Positions 34,218 through 43,497 of a stretch of 64,000 nucleotides of DNA are shown in pieces. Below the pieces are notes generated by a model. That model ran no database searches. It worked only from the letters and a program-made list of their open reading frames with translations, and was not told the DNA's origin. Position 1 is the stretch's first letter. The number at the start of each line of letters is the position of its first letter. The DNA comes from Mesobacillus jeotgali. GTDB taxonomy: Bacteria > Bacillota > Bacilli > Bacillales > Cytobacillaceae. The DNA is taken from assembly GCF_014856545.2 (NCBI RefSeq), contig NZ_CP109811.1, forward strand, positions 1,854,001 through 1,918,000, read 5' to 3'. The translations under genes were made by a program, and so were the position numbers.

Positions 34218-35477
34218 TTGGAACAGGAAAACGTATTTGAAAAAGTGATTCTTGTTGGCTGTCAGACGACTGAAGAAGAAGATCTTCGTTTTCAATATTC
34301 AATGGAGGAACTTGAATCACTTACGGAAACGGCAAAGGGAAATGTCCTGATGCAGGTTGTCCAAAAGCGGCCAAAGGTCCATCCTGCTACATACATTGGC
34401 AAAGGGAAGGTGGAAGAGCTCCAGGCACTTGAGGAGGAGCTCGAGCCGGATTTAATTATTTTTAATGATGAACTGTCGCCAAGCCAAAACCGCAATCTTT
34501 CAGCCGGCTTAAAGGCGAGAGTCATCGACCGTACACAGCTGATCCTTGATATTTTCGCTCAAAGGGCCCGCTCGAAAGAAGGGAAACTCCAGGTCGAGCT
34601 TGCTCAGCTTCAGTATCTTCTGCCGCGTCTTGGCGGTAAAGGGATTGAAATGTCACGACTTGGTGCGGGAATCGGGACGAGGGGACCTGGTGAAACAAAG
34701 CTGGAGTCAGACCGCCGGCACATCCGCAAACGTATCGATGATATTAAAACGCAATTGTCAGTCATCGTTCAGCACCGTGACCGCTACCGGGAGCGCCGGA
34801 AGAAGAACAAAACGTTCCAGATTGCTTTAGTCGGGTATACGAACGCAGGAAAGTCCACTCTTTTTAACCGGTTGACAGAAGCAGAGTCGTTTGAAGAAAA
34901 TCAATTATTCGCTACCCTGGATCCAATGACTAGGAAAGCGATTTTACCAAGCGGCTTTACGGCTCTCCTGACAGATACGGTCGGATTCATCCAGGACTTG
35001 CCGACCACCTTGATCGCAGCTTTCCGTTCAACTCTGGAAGAAGTACGTGAAGCTGATTTGCTCCTGCATGTAGTGGATATGTCCAATGAGGATTATTTTT
35101 CACATGAACAGACAGTCAATAAATTGCTGGAGGACCTTGAAGTCCACCAAATCCCGCAGATTACCGTCTATAACAAGCGGGATATCGCCCACCAGGATTT
35201 CGTGCCAAATGCACAAAATGATACGGCGTTCATAAGTGCGTTCAGTGAGGAAGACCGCAGGAATCTCCTTGTGAAAATTGAACAGTCCATCATCGGAATG
35301 ATGGAGCCATTCCATGTCCTTGTGCCGTCAGATGAAGGAAAACTGCTGGCACAGCTGAAAAATGAGACCATTCTTCGTGAGCTTGCTTTTGATGAAGATA
35401 AGCAGGGCTATGTCTGCAAGGGCTACTCTTTGACAGACCATCAGATTACCGGCCAGCTGAAACGGTTCTCGGTATAA
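34218..35477 (+). CDS. hflX: Ribosome-associated GTPase HflX
   Basis: HflX binds the 50S subunit and helps split or rescue stalled ribosomes. The 419-residue protein has an N-terminal nucleotide-binding domain ('[17 protein letters not shown]', '[14 protein letters not shown]'), the Gly-rich '[20 protein letters not shown]' and a GTPase domain with G1 'GYTNAGKST', G3 'DTVGF' and G4 'NKRD'. TTG at 34218 is the start, with AAAGAAGGGTG upstream. In B. subtilis the orthologue (ynbA) sits between spoVK and ynbB, as here. Confidence 0.95.
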   Translation: MEQENVFEKVILVGCQTTEEEDLRFQYSMEELESLTETAKGNVLMQVVQKRPKVHPATYIGKGKVEELQALEEELEPDLIIFNDELSPSQNRNLSAGLKARVIDRTQLILDIFAQRARSKEGKLQVELAQLQYLLPRLGGKGIEMSRLGAGIGTRGPGETKLESDRRHIRKRIDDIKTQLSVIVQHRDRYRERRKKNKTFQIALVGYTNAGKSTLFNRLTEAESFEENQLFATLDPMTRKAILPSGFTALLTDTVGFIQDLPTTLIAAFRSTLEEVREADLLLHVVDMSNEDYFSHEQTVNKLLEDLEVHQIPQITVYNKRDIAHQDFVPNAQNDTAFISAFSEEDRRNLLVKIEQSIIGMMEPFHVLVPSDEGKLLAQLKNETILRELAFDEDKQGYVCKGYSLTDHQITGQLKRFSV

Positions 35478-35508
35478 ATTGATTTTTCTTAAAAGATAGG
35501 AGAGCAAC

Positions 35509-36780
35509 ATGTTTAAACAACTAAAAAACGGGCAGATGCTGCAGCCTCTTGTCAGCGAAATTGAGCAGCAAATTGCACATGTGCACAAAAATATAGATGA
35601 ACGGATTGATTCTAACCAATTCAGGGTATTGCAGAGTTTCCAGAAACATCGGGTGAGTGATTCCCATTTCATCCCGACCACCGGTTACGGATATGATGAT
35701 GCCGGCAGGGAAACCCTCGAAAAGATTTACGCAGAGGTTTTCGGTGCAGAAGCCGGACTGGTCCGCCCGCAAATCATCTCCGGAACTCATGCGATTTCGA
35801 TATCGCTATTTGGGATCCTTCGGCCTGGCGATGAGCTGTTATACATCACTGGAAAACCGTATGACACTCTTGAAGAGATCGTTGGGATACGCGGTACCGG
35901 AAACGGATCATTGAAGGAATTTGGAATTTCTTATAATACTGTGGATCTTACAGAAAAGGGAGACATTGATTGGGCTGCTGTCGAAAGAGCAATCAAACCT
36001 GAAACAAAAATGATCGGTATTCAGCGCTCCAAAGGGTATGCGACAAGACCGTCCTTCACTATCGAGCAAATTGGTGAAATGGTGAGGTTTGTAAAGGAAA
36101 TCAAGCCTGATGTCGTCGTGTTTGTTGATAACTGTTATGGGGAGTTTGTTGAGGAGCTAGAACCATGCCATGTTGGCGCAGATTTGATGGCTGGCTCCTT
36201 GATTAAAAATCCTGGAGGCGGGATTGCTAAGACAGGCGGATACATAGTAGGCAAGGAAGAGTTTGTCGAGGCTTGTTCTTTCCGGATGACATCCCCGGGA
36301 ATTGGGGCAGAGGCCGGTGCTTCTCTATACTCTTTACAAGAAATGTACCAGGGATTCTTCATGGCACCGCATGTTGTCGCACAAGCCTTGAAGGGTGCTG
36401 TATTCACAGCCGCAATGCTGGAAAGTCTAGGTATGAATTCCTCGCCAAAATGGAATGCGAAGCGAACCGATCTAATCCAGGCAGTCCAATTCGATGATCG
36501 GGATAAGATGGTTGCATTTTGCCAGGCCATTCAGTATGCATCCCCAATCAATTCTCATGTGACCGCACATCCTGCTTATATGCCGGGATATGAGGATGAT
36601 GTGATTATGGCTGCTGGTACATTCATCCAAGGAGCGAGTATTGAATTAACAGCTGATGGGCCGATCAGGCCGCCATATGTCGCGTATGTGCAGGGTGGCT
36701 TAACCTATTCCCATGTTAAGATGGCTGTTTGTATTGCAATCGATTCTTTAATCGAAAAAGGTTTAATTCATATAAAATAG
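35509..36780 (+). CDS. ynbB: PLP-dependent YnbB-family protein (methionine gamma-lyase-like)
   Basis: The 423-residue fold-type I PLP enzyme belongs to the aluminium-resistance/YnbB family. The family is related to Cys/Met metabolism lyases, but its reaction is not settled. Features include 'IPTTGYGYDDAGRETLEKIY', 'SGTHAISISLFGILRPGDEL', the Asp of 'VFVDNCYGEFVE' and the PLP lysine in 'MAGSLIKNPGGGIAKTGGYI'. TAGGAGAG precedes the ATG. It lies between hflX and glnR, the same order as in B. subtilis. Confidence 0.9.
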   Translation: MFKQLKNGQMLQPLVSEIEQQIAHVHKNIDERIDSNQFRVLQSFQKHRVSDSHFIPTTGYGYDDAGRETLEKIYAEVFGAEAGLVRPQIISGTHAISISLFGILRPGDELLYITGKPYDTLEEIVGIRGTGNGSLKEFGISYNTVDLTEKGDIDWAAVERAIKPETKMIGIQRSKGYATRPSFTIEQIGEMVRFVKEIKPDVVVFVDNCYGEFVEELEPCHVGADLMAGSLIKNPGGGIAKTGGYIVGKEEFVEACSFRMTSPGIGAEAGASLYSLQEMYQGFFMAPHVVAQALKGAVFTAAMLESLGMNSSPKWNAKRTDLIQAVQFDDRDKMVAFCQAIQYASPINSHVTAHPAYMPGYEDDVIMAAGTFIQGASIELTADGPIRPPYVAYVQGGLTYSHVKMAVCIAIDSLIEKGLIHIK

Positions 36781-36790
36781 GTAAATATAC

Positions 36791-36827
36791 AACAGGACGC
36801 TTGCTAAATAAGTCCTGTTCTTTTTTT
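36791..36827 (+). terminator. Rho-independent terminator after ynbB
   Basis: AACAGGAC (36792-36798 region) pairs with GTCCTGTT (36812-36819), followed by CTTTTTTT. Confidence 0.72.
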
Positions 36828-36838
36828 ATAATTTTTCA

Positions 36839-36855
36839 TGTCAGATAATCTAACA
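36839..36855 (+). promoter_or_regulatory. GlnR/TnrA operator 1 upstream of glnR
   Basis: TGTCAGATAATCTAACA is a perfect match to TGTNA-N7-TNACA. It lies just upstream of the -35 element, like operator 1 of B. subtilis glnRA. Confidence 0.85.
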
Positions 36856-36860
36856 TATGT

Positions 36861-36889
36861 TTGACAACATACCTTACATTGAATATAAT
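36861..36889 (+). promoter_or_regulatory. glnRA sigma-A promoter with overlapping GlnR operator 2
   Basis: TTGACA (36861-36866) and TATAAT (36884-36889) are separated by 17 bp, a full consensus promoter. TGACAACATACCTTACA (36862-36878) overlaps it and matches the GlnR/TnrA box with one mismatch. Bound GlnR would block RNA polymerase. Confidence 0.85.
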
Positions 36890-36923
36890 GAGAATATCTT
36901 AAAAGGAAGGAGGAGAAATCATC

Positions 36924-37328
36924 ATGGGCGGAAGTGAAATTCGCCGGAATATGCCGCTCTTTAGCATTGGGATTGTCATGCAGCTGACAGATTTGACCGC
37001 CAGGCAAATCCGATACTATGAAGAGCATGAATTGATTTCTCCGGCAAGAACAGAGGGCAATAAACGACTCTTTTCCTTAAACGATATTGACAAGCTCCTT
37101 GAGATCAAAGACTTGATCGACCAGGGAGTCAACATGGCAGGCATCAAGCAAATATTTAATGTTAAACAACAGACAGCCATTAGTGCTGCTGAGAAAAAAC
37201 AAGCTGAGAAAACGAGACGGGAGCTATCTGATGCCGATTTGCGTAAATTGCTTCGCAAAGAACTTCAGCAGGCAGGACGCTTTAACCGATCTGGCAATCA
37301 TGGGGACATGTCGAGATTTTTTCATTAG
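36924..37328 (+). CDS. glnR: Nitrogen-responsive repressor GlnR (MerR family)
   Basis: GlnR represses glnRA and other nitrogen genes when glutamine is plentiful, stimulated by feedback-inhibited glutamine synthetase. The 134-residue protein has the MerR-type winged HTH ('[20 protein letters not shown]', '[20 protein letters not shown]') and the basic C-terminal tail ending 'GDMSRFFH', which in this family mediates autoinhibition and contact with GS. The ATG at 36924 follows AAGGAGGAG. It is autoregulated through the two boxes at 36839 and 36862. Confidence 0.96.
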   Translation: MGGSEIRRNMPLFSIGIVMQLTDLTARQIRYYEEHELISPARTEGNKRLFSLNDIDKLLEIKDLIDQGVNMAGIKQIFNVKQQTAISAAEKKQAEKTRRELSDADLRKLLRKELQQAGRFNRSGNHGDMSRFFH

Positions 37329-37374
37329 TAATCAAAATTATCTATCATTAGAATTTTAGGAGGAACTTTTAACA

Positions 37375-38715
37375 ATGGCTAAGACGTTTACAAGAGAAGA
37401 CATTATTCGCTTATCAAAAGAAGAAAATGTAAAATTCATTCGTTTGCAGTTCACTGATATTTTAGGAACGATCAAGAACGTTGAAATCCCGATCAGCCAG
37501 CTTGAAAAAGCGCTTGATAACAAAATGATGTTCGATGGATCCTCCATTGAAGGCTTCGTTCGTATTGAAGAATCTGACATGTACCTGATCCCAGATTTGG
37601 ATACATGGGTAATCTTCCCTTGGACAGCTGAAAAAGGTAAGGTTGCGCGTTTGATCTGTGATATCAAAAATGCTGATGGCACACCATTTGCGGGCGACCC
37701 GCGCGGTAACCTCAAGCGCATTCTGAAGGAAATGGAAGAGCTTGGCTTCACAAACTTCAATCTTGGACCAGAACCGGAATTCTTCCTGTTCAAGCTGGAT
37801 GTCAATGGAGAGCCTACACTTGAATTGAATGACAATGGTGGCTACTTCGACCTTGCACCAACCGATCTTGGCGAAAACTGCCGCCGCGATATCGTTCTTG
37901 AGCTGGAAGAGATGGGCTTCGAGATTGAAGCATCTCACCATGAGGTTGCTCCTGGACAGCACGAAATCGACTTCAAATATGCAGATGCTTTGACAGCTTG
38001 TGACCAGATCCAGACTTTCAAGCTTGTTGTTAAAACTATTGCCCGTAAACACGGTCTGCACGCAACATTCATGCCGAAGCCATTGTTCGGCGTAAATGGA
38101 TCCGGAATGCACTGCAACATGTCATTGTTCCGCAACGGCGAGAACTCATTCTATGATCCATCCGATAAGAAACTAGAGCTAAGCGAAACTGCTTACCAGT
38201 TCATCGCTGGAACATTGAAGCATGCTTCTGGATTTACAGCTGTAACAAACCCGACTGTAAACTCATATAAGCGTCTGGTACCTGGTTATGAAGCACCTTG
38301 CTACGTTGCATGGTCTGCTAAAAACCGTTCACCATTGATCCGTATCCCTGCATCACGCGGCTTGAGTACACGTGTTGAAGTCCGCAGTGTCGATCCTGCA
38401 GCTAACCCGTACCTTGCAATGGCAGTATTGCTTGCAGCAGGCCTTGACGGAATCAAGAATAAAATGACTCCTCCTTCATCAGTAGACCGCAACATCTACG
38501 TGATGAACAAAGAAGAGCGTGTAGAAGAAGGAATCGATGATCTGCCGCCAACATTGGCAGCTGCTCTCGACCAGCTGAAGAAGAACGAAGTAATCAGCGC
38601 AGCACTTGGCGACCACATTCTCGAACACTTCATCGAAGCAAAAGAGATCGAATGGGATATGTTCCGTACCCAGGTCCACCCATGGGAGCGCGAACAGTAC
38701 ATGAGCATGTATTAA
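37375..38715 (+). CDS. glnA: Glutamine synthetase type I-alpha
   Basis: Glutamine synthetase makes glutamine from glutamate, ammonia and ATP. The 446-residue length and the lack of the adenylylation-site insertion mark the I-alpha form of Firmicutes. Visible features are '[20 protein letters not shown]' (with the Arg that senses glutamine in B. subtilis GS), '[12 protein letters not shown]', '[13 protein letters not shown]', '[13 protein letters not shown]' and the ATP/glutamate region '[19 protein letters not shown]'. AGGAGGAAC precedes the ATG. It is the second gene of the glnRA operon and ends in a strong terminator. Confidence 0.98.
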   Translation: MAKTFTREDIIRLSKEENVKFIRLQFTDILGTIKNVEIPISQLEKALDNKMMFDGSSIEGFVRIEESDMYLIPDLDTWVIFPWTAEKGKVARLICDIKNADGTPFAGDPRGNLKRILKEMEELGFTNFNLGPEPEFFLFKLDVNGEPTLELNDNGGYFDLAPTDLGENCRRDIVLELEEMGFEIEASHHEVAPGQHEIDFKYADALTACDQIQTFKLVVKTIARKHGLHATFMPKPLFGVNGSGMHCNMSLFRNGENSFYDPSDKKLELSETAYQFIAGTLKHASGFTAVTNPTVNSYKRLVPGYEAPCYVAWSAKNRSPLIRIPASRGLSTRVEVRSVDPAANPYLAMAVLLAAGLDGIKNKMTPPSSVDRNIYVMNKEERVEEGIDDLPPTLAAALDQLKKNEVISAALGDHILEHFIEAKEIEWDMFRTQVHPWEREQYMSMY

Positions 38716-38722
38716 TAGAACA

Positions 38723-38760
38723 AAATGACCTCCTGACTCTGTCAGGAGGTCATTTTTTTA
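38723..38760 (+). terminator. Rho-independent terminator after glnA
   Basis: A perfect 15-bp stem (38723-38737 with 38741-38755), core TGACCTCCTGAC, with a T-run. Confidence 0.9.
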
Positions 38761-38942
38761 AAAAAGTGACTGGAGCAAGCGCGCCTTTTAAGGTGAAAAG
38801 AGCATTAGCAATATCACTATGACTTTCCTTGCAAATTACTAGCACTTTCCCAACAATCCCTGCAAAAATCACCACATATCACTTCTTTTACCTTCTACAA
38901 GTAGAATTTCTTCAGCAAAAATTAAAATTTTCAGAAAAATAA

Positions 38943-38970
38943 TTGACTTTTTCCTATATACACGTTATCT
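38943..38970 (+). promoter_or_regulatory. Candidate sigma-A promoter of the paa operon
   Basis: TTGACT (38943-38948) and TTATCT (38965-38970) are spaced 16 bp, about 90 bp upstream of paaK. The 38760-38942 stretch before it is AT-rich, with no gene visible. Confidence 0.45.
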
Positions 38971-38985
38971 TTGTTTTAAAATATA

Positions 38986-39025
38986 TAACACATTTATAGT
39001 GTTACGGTTATATAACGTTATATAA
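38986..39025 (+). promoter_or_regulatory. Palindromic operator cluster in the paa leader
   Basis: TTATATAACGTTATATAA (39008-39025) is a perfect 18-bp palindrome. Just before it, TAACAC (38986-38991) and GTGTTA (38999-39004) form a second inverted repeat with a 7-bp spacer. The core ATAACGTTAT recurs near the promoters at 54693 and 57880, so this is probably the operator of a local catabolic repressor. Confidence 0.6.
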
Positions 39026-39057
39026 ATAAAATTTTATGTATTACAGGGGGCGGAATC

Positions 39058-40383
39058 TTGATTCTACATGAAATTGAAATGAGCAGTCGTGAGTCCATCG
39101 AAGAGATCCAACTTCAAAGACTCAAGGCAGTAGTGGAGAAAGTTGCCCAAAGGGTACCGTTTTACAAGAAGAAATTTACGGAGGTAAATTTTTCGCCTGA
39201 TAGGCTAAATAGTCTGGAAGATTTGGAAGCGCTTCCTTTCACTGAGAAGCATGACCTTCGGAATCACTATCCTTTCGGGCTTTTCGCTGTCCCGCAAAGT
39301 GAATTGGTCAGAGTACACGCCTCGTCGGGAACAAGCGGCAAGCCGACGGTGGTCGGCTATACACAAAATGATATCGAAATGTGGGGAGAGATTGTCGCCA
39401 GGGCGATTGCTCTTGGCGGCGGTGAACCAGGCAATTTCCTGCATAATGCTTATGGGTATGGCCTTTTTACTGGCGGATTGGGCTTGCATTACGGAAGTGA
39501 AAAGCTGGGGATGGTGACAGTACCGGTTTCCGGCGGCAACACCCAGAGACAAATCATGTTGATTGAAGATTTTAAACCGCAGGTCATTTGCGGGACACCT
39601 TCTTACATTCTGAATATCGCTGAAACGATGGAGGAAATGGGCATGGACCCGCGCGAAACTTCATTGAAATACGGTATTTTCGGGGCTGAGCCTTGGTCAG
39701 AAGAAATGAGGAAGGCGCTCGAAGAAAAGCTGGGAATTAAGGCATGCGATATTTACGGTCTTAGCGAAGTGATCGGGCCTGGTGTCGCAAGTGAATGCCA
39801 TGAAGCACAGGCGGGATTGCATGTTGCCGAAGATCATTTTTTAGTTGAGGTAATTGACCCTGAAACGTTAAAACCTGTTCCTGAGGGGGAAGAAGGGGAA
39901 CTGGTATTCACAAGCCTGACGAAGGAAGCCTTTCCGGTCATCCGCTATCGTACGGGTGATATTGCTTCAGTAACTAAGGAAAAATGCAGCTGCGGACGGA
40001 CGACAGTCAGAATGTCCCGTGTCAAAGGAAGAATCGATGACATGCTAAACATCAATGGCGTTAATGTGTTCCCATCACAGATTGAACATTGCCTGCTGAC
40101 AGTACCTGAACTTGCCCCTCATTACCAGATTCAGATTTTACAGAAGCGTACGTTAAAAGTTCTTGAGCTGCATGTTGAGATGAATGAGGAATATTTCACA
40201 GGGATTGGGGCGGATCCGATTTCGGATTCGGTTTATCAGCTGGAGCAAAGGATTCAGTCATTGCTGAGGAGCCAGTGCCTGATATCAATGGAGGTGCGGG
40301 TGCATCGTCCAAAAACAATACCGCGCTCTGAAGGGAAAGCAGTTCGGATTGTAGATAAAACAAAGGAACCTATTGGAACTTAA
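39058..40383 (+). CDS. paaK: Phenylacetate-CoA ligase
   Basis: PaaK activates phenylacetate to phenylacetyl-CoA with ATP and CoA. The 441-residue member of the adenylate-forming family has the P-loop-like 'VHASSGTSGKPTVVGYT', 'YGIFGAEPWSEEMR', 'DIYGLSEVIGPGVASEC', 'VIRYRTGDIA' and the C-terminal 'RIDDMLNINGVNVFPSQIE'. It starts with TTG at 39058 after GGGGGCGG. It is the first gene of a long operon that covers the whole pathway. Confidence 0.95.
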   Translation: MILHEIEMSSRESIEEIQLQRLKAVVEKVAQRVPFYKKKFTEVNFSPDRLNSLEDLEALPFTEKHDLRNHYPFGLFAVPQSELVRVHASSGTSGKPTVVGYTQNDIEMWGEIVARAIALGGGEPGNFLHNAYGYGLFTGGLGLHYGSEKLGMVTVPVSGGNTQRQIMLIEDFKPQVICGTPSYILNIAETMEEMGMDPRETSLKYGIFGAEPWSEEMRKALEEKLGIKACDIYGLSEVIGPGVASECHEAQAGLHVAEDHFLVEVIDPETLKPVPEGEEGELVFTSLTKEAFPVIRYRTGDIASVTKEKCSCGRTTVRMSRVKGRIDDMLNINGVNVFPSQIEHCLLTVPELAPHYQIQILQKRTLKVLELHVEMNEEYFTGIGADPISDSVYQLEQRIQSLLRSQCLISMEVRVHRPKTIPRSEGKAVRIVDKTKEPIGT

Positions 40384-40403
40384 ATCTAAGGAGGTAAGGC
40401 AGC

Positions 40404-41363
40404 ATGGAAAACACAATTTCCTTCGATCTAATGAGCGAAGAAGCGAAATATGAGCACTTCATGAGCCGGATTGAAGCAGGCGATAAAGTTGAGGCAGAAG
40501 ACTGGATGCCGGATGACTATCGAATGACACTGATCAAGCTTATATCAATGCATGGCATCAGTGAAATAATGGGTGCGCTCCCGGAAAAAGAATGGGTCCC
40601 AAAAGCGCCTACTTTGAAAAGAAAGCTGGGGATCATGGCGAAGGTGCAGGATGAAATGGGACACGGCCAACTTTTGTTAAGAGTGGCCGAAGATTTGATG
40701 AAGCCGCTGGGAAAATCACGCGAGAACATCATACAGGATTTGCTTTCCGGCGACTTGAAATTCCACAATGTCTTCCATATGGAAGCAAAAACATGGGGAG
40801 ATGCCGGATTGATTGGCTGGCTTGTCGATGGTGCAGCCATTATATCCCAGACGAATATGCTTGATGCTTCGTATGGGCCATACGCAAGAGCGTTGAAGCG
40901 AATCTGCGCGGAGGAGGTTTTCCATGCCCAGCACGGCGAGGCGATCATCATGGCGCTTGCAGAAGGAACTGACGAGCAGAAAGCGATGATTCAGGATTCG
41001 TTAGACCGCTGGTGGGAAGCGCTTCTAATGTTCTTCGGTCCTGCAGATGCGTCTACTACTGGAACTTCCAAACAGGACACAACCATCAAGTACAGGATCA
41101 GAACGAAAACAAACGAGGAGCTCCGCCAGGACTTTTTCACAAAATATATTCCAAGGGTCCTGTCGCTTGGTTTGAAGCTGCCAGATGAAACGATGCATTT
41201 TGACCAGGAGTCAGGCATGTGGCAATACAAGCAGCCGGACTGGAGCAAGTTCAAGCAAATCATCAAGAATAATGGACCAAAATCAAAGGATCGTTTAAGG
41301 CTTAGGGAAATTTCCTATAGCAACAATAAATGGGTCATCGACGCATTGAGCGCTAAAGCATAA
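40404..41363 (+). CDS. paaA: 1,2-phenylacetyl-CoA epoxidase subunit PaaA
   Basis: PaaA is the catalytic di-iron subunit of the multicomponent epoxidase that adds one oxygen to the ring of phenylacetyl-CoA. The 319-residue helical protein has the ferritin-like iron ligand segments 'VQDEMGHGQLLLRVAED' and 'CAEEVFHAQHGEAIIM'. AAGGAGGTAAG precedes the ATG. It works with PaaB and PaaC, encoded next, and needs a reductase that is not in this cluster. Confidence 0.95.
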   Translation: MENTISFDLMSEEAKYEHFMSRIEAGDKVEAEDWMPDDYRMTLIKLISMHGISEIMGALPEKEWVPKAPTLKRKLGIMAKVQDEMGHGQLLLRVAEDLMKPLGKSRENIIQDLLSGDLKFHNVFHMEAKTWGDAGLIGWLVDGAAIISQTNMLDASYGPYARALKRICAEEVFHAQHGEAIIMALAEGTDEQKAMIQDSLDRWWEALLMFFGPADASTTGTSKQDTTIKYRIRTKTNEELRQDFFTKYIPRVLSLGLKLPDETMHFDQESGMWQYKQPDWSKFKQIIKNNGPKSKDRLRLREISYSNNKWVIDALSAKA

Positions 41364-41418
41364 GCCACCAGCTAATGAAGAATTAGCCGAGGGAATTCCA
41401 CAGGAAAGGAGAGAGATC

Positions 41419-41766
41419 ATGTCTGGGAATGGATTTTATCAGGAGTTTGAAGTCTTCAGCAAAAGGACGGTCAATTCGCCTATGCAGTACCAGTTCTCAT
41501 TGCTGGCTCCGAACCACGAGCTGGCCCTTGTGATGGCTCAGGAAAATTTCATGAGGCGGGAGCCGGTTGCCGATATTTGGGTCGTCAAGCGGGATGATAT
41601 CAGAAAGATGTCGCTTGAAGAGCGCCAAACATTGCAAAGGCTTGATAACAAGGATTACAGGAATACAAAGGGCTACGGTTATTTGAAAAAGAAATGGCGC
41701 TACTACGAGCAGGAAATGCTTGATGAAAAGGAGATCTTGTCATGGGGAGGGAAGCAGGAGAAATGA
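41419..41766 (+). CDS. paaB: 1,2-phenylacetyl-CoA epoxidase subunit PaaB
   Basis: This small structural subunit bridges PaaAC heterodimers in the epoxidase. The 115-residue protein has the family core 'YQEFEVFSKRTVNSPMQYQF', 'LALVMAQENFMRREPVADIW' and 'KRDDIRKM'. It is about 20 residues longer at the C-terminus than E. coli PaaB. AAAGGAGAGAG precedes the ATG. The stop overlaps the paaC start. Confidence 0.93.
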   Translation: MSGNGFYQEFEVFSKRTVNSPMQYQFSLLAPNHELALVMAQENFMRREPVADIWVVKRDDIRKMSLEERQTLQRLDNKDYRNTKGYGYLKKKWRYYEQEMLDEKEILSWGGKQEK

Positions 41767-42581
41767 AATATGAACTTGAAGATGCGTTGAAAAATGAAAC
41801 CCTTCACGACGCTGCAGTTGAACTCCTGTTCCAGCTTGCTGATGATGATTTCATTATTGCCTACCGGGGTTCTGAGTGGCTGGGGCTTGCTCCCCATATT
41901 GAAGAGGACGTCGCTTTCTCTTCTATCAGCCAGGATACAATGGGCCATGCGGCAATGTTTTATCAGCTTCTTAGCGACCTAGGGGCTGGTGATCCTGACC
42001 AGCTTGCCCACAGCAGGCCGGCAGCAGAACGAAAGAATGCGATTTTACTAGAAAAAGTGAACGGCCCGGGTACGTATTTGACAGAGCCGCATTATGACTG
42101 GGCATTTGCTGTAGTGAGGAACTATTTTTACGCCCAGGCCAAGAAAGTGAAAATTGAATCACTGAAGAATTCATCCTACCAGCCAATGGCTGAAGCGGCA
42201 GTGAAGATCAATATGGAACTTTACTACCATTTACTGCACTGGAAAACGTGGTTCTCCCAGCTTGTGAGTGCCGGTGGAGAAGCGAGGACAAGAATGGAAG
42301 CCGCGATGGAGAAGGTTTTTGTTGAACTTGAAGGATTGTTCTCGATGGGAAGCCAGGCCGAAGAATTCTCAAAGCACAATTTGATAGATTCAGAGGAAGC
42401 TCTGAGAACGAAATGGATGCAAATGATGGCACCTGTTTTTGAATCCCTTAACCTGGAGATGCCAGATCAATTCGGGATGATGAGCGGAAATGGGCGAAAT
42501 GGCGAGCATACCGCTGACTTGCAGACTGCTCTAGATACATTGAGTGAGGTCTATATATCCGATCCGGCAGCAAGCTGGTGA
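41763..42581 (+). CDS. paaC: 1,2-phenylacetyl-CoA epoxidase subunit PaaC
   Basis: PaaC is the structural partner of PaaA with the same ferritin-like fold. The 272-residue protein begins 'MKYELEDALKNETLHDAAVE' and keeps 'DDFIIAYRGSEWLGLAPHIE', 'DTMGHAAMFYQLL' and 'YHLLHWKTWFSQL'. I chose the ATG at 41763 because it overlaps the paaB stop as ATGA and follows GCAGGAG. The earlier ATG at 41742 has no ribosome site. Confidence 0.92.
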   Translation: MKYELEDALKNETLHDAAVELLFQLADDDFIIAYRGSEWLGLAPHIEEDVAFSSISQDTMGHAAMFYQLLSDLGAGDPDQLAHSRPAAERKNAILLEKVNGPGTYLTEPHYDWAFAVVRNYFYAQAKKVKIESLKNSSYQPMAEAAVKINMELYYHLLHWKTWFSQLVSAGGEARTRMEAAMEKVFVELEGLFSMGSQAEEFSKHNLIDSEEALRTKWMQMMAPVFESLNLEMPDQFGMMSGNGRNGEHTADLQTALDTLSEVYISDPAASW

Positions 42582-42587
42582 TGATGA

Positions 42588-43070
42588 ATGATAAGAGATA
42601 AAATCATCGATGCTTTGCAGACTGTGAAAGATCCTGAGATCGACAGTGTATCGATTATTGAACTGGGTATGCTTGATGAAGTCAAAATCACCTCAAATGA
42701 TGTTTTGATAAAGCTATTGCCTACCTTCATGGGCTGTCCGGCACTAGATATCATCAAAAACAATGTTGTCAAAGCGGTCTTATCCATTGATGAAGTTGAA
42801 AAAGTGGATGTGAAATTCATCTTTCATCCCCCTTGGACATCAGATCGTGTCACTGATCTTGGCAGGGAAAAGCTCAAGGAATTCGGCATCGCACCTCCGC
42901 CAAGGCATATTACAGAAACGGGTGAGTGGCAGGCTGATTGCCCTTACTGCGGCTCAACCTATACGACCATGGAAAATCTCTTTGGCCCGACTGCCTGCCG
43001 CAGTATTCTATACTGCAAGTCATGCAAAAACCCTTTCGAGGCAATGAAACCAGTATCAACTTTGATGTGA
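42588..43070 (+). CDS. paaD: PaaD, MIP18/DUF59-family protein of the epoxidase cluster
   Basis: PaaD is needed for epoxidase activity and is thought to help assemble Fe-S or di-iron centres. The 160-residue protein has an N-terminal DUF59 domain ('ALQTVKDPEIDSVSIIELGM', 'LLPTFMGCPALDII') and a C-terminal zinc-ribbon-like motif CPYC...CKSC. The ATG at 42588 lies six bases after the paaC stop. Confidence 0.92.
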   Translation: MIRDKIIDALQTVKDPEIDSVSIIELGMLDEVKITSNDVLIKLLPTFMGCPALDIIKNNVVKAVLSIDEVEKVDVKFIFHPPWTSDRVTDLGREKLKEFGIAPPPRHITETGEWQADCPYCGSTYTTMENLFGPTACRSILYCKSCKNPFEAMKPVSTLM

Positions 43071-43188
43071 CGCCAAAGTCGAAAAAAGGAACCTTGGTGT
43101 CACATCAATTGATTAATAGCTTCAAGAAGCAATGCATATATTCTATTTGGTCTATAAAAATTTTAAAGAGAAAAGGGAGAGATTTTTA

Positions 43189-43497
43189 ATGGTAAAACTA
43201 ATCGCGATTTACAAGCATCCACAGGACAAAGAGGCATTTGACAAGCACTATTTTGAAACGCACGCCCCGCTGACTGCAAAAATTCCTGGTCTCCGTAAAA
43301 TGGAAGTGACACGCATCGTCGGAAGCCCAATGGGCGGGGAAGGTAAATATTATCTAATGTGTGAAATGTACTATGACGACCATGAGGCATTAAAAGCTGG
43401 GATGAAATCTGCTGAGGGCAGAGCTTCTGGAAAGGATGTTATGAGCTTTGCGGGTGATCTGGTCACGATGATGATCGGTGAAGAAGTGAATGAATAG
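43189..43497 (+). CDS. EthD-family small protein in the paa operon
   Basis: The 102-residue dimeric alpha/beta-barrel-type protein has the EthD pattern 'AIYKHPQDKEAFDKHYFETH' and 'IPGLRKMEVTRIVG'. EthD proteins accompany oxygenase or degradation systems, but their reaction is mostly unknown. It sits where paaE, the epoxidase reductase, is found in E. coli. It has no flavin or Fe-S motif, so it cannot replace it. I chose the ATG at 43189 because AAAAGGGAGAG lies 9 bases upstream. The frame extension to 43132 lacks support. It overlaps paaF by 8 bases. Confidence 0.8.
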   Translation: MVKLIAIYKHPQDKEAFDKHYFETHAPLTAKIPGLRKMEVTRIVGSPMGGEGKYYLMCEMYYDDHEALKAGMKSAEGRASGKDVMSFAGDLVTMMIGEEVNE

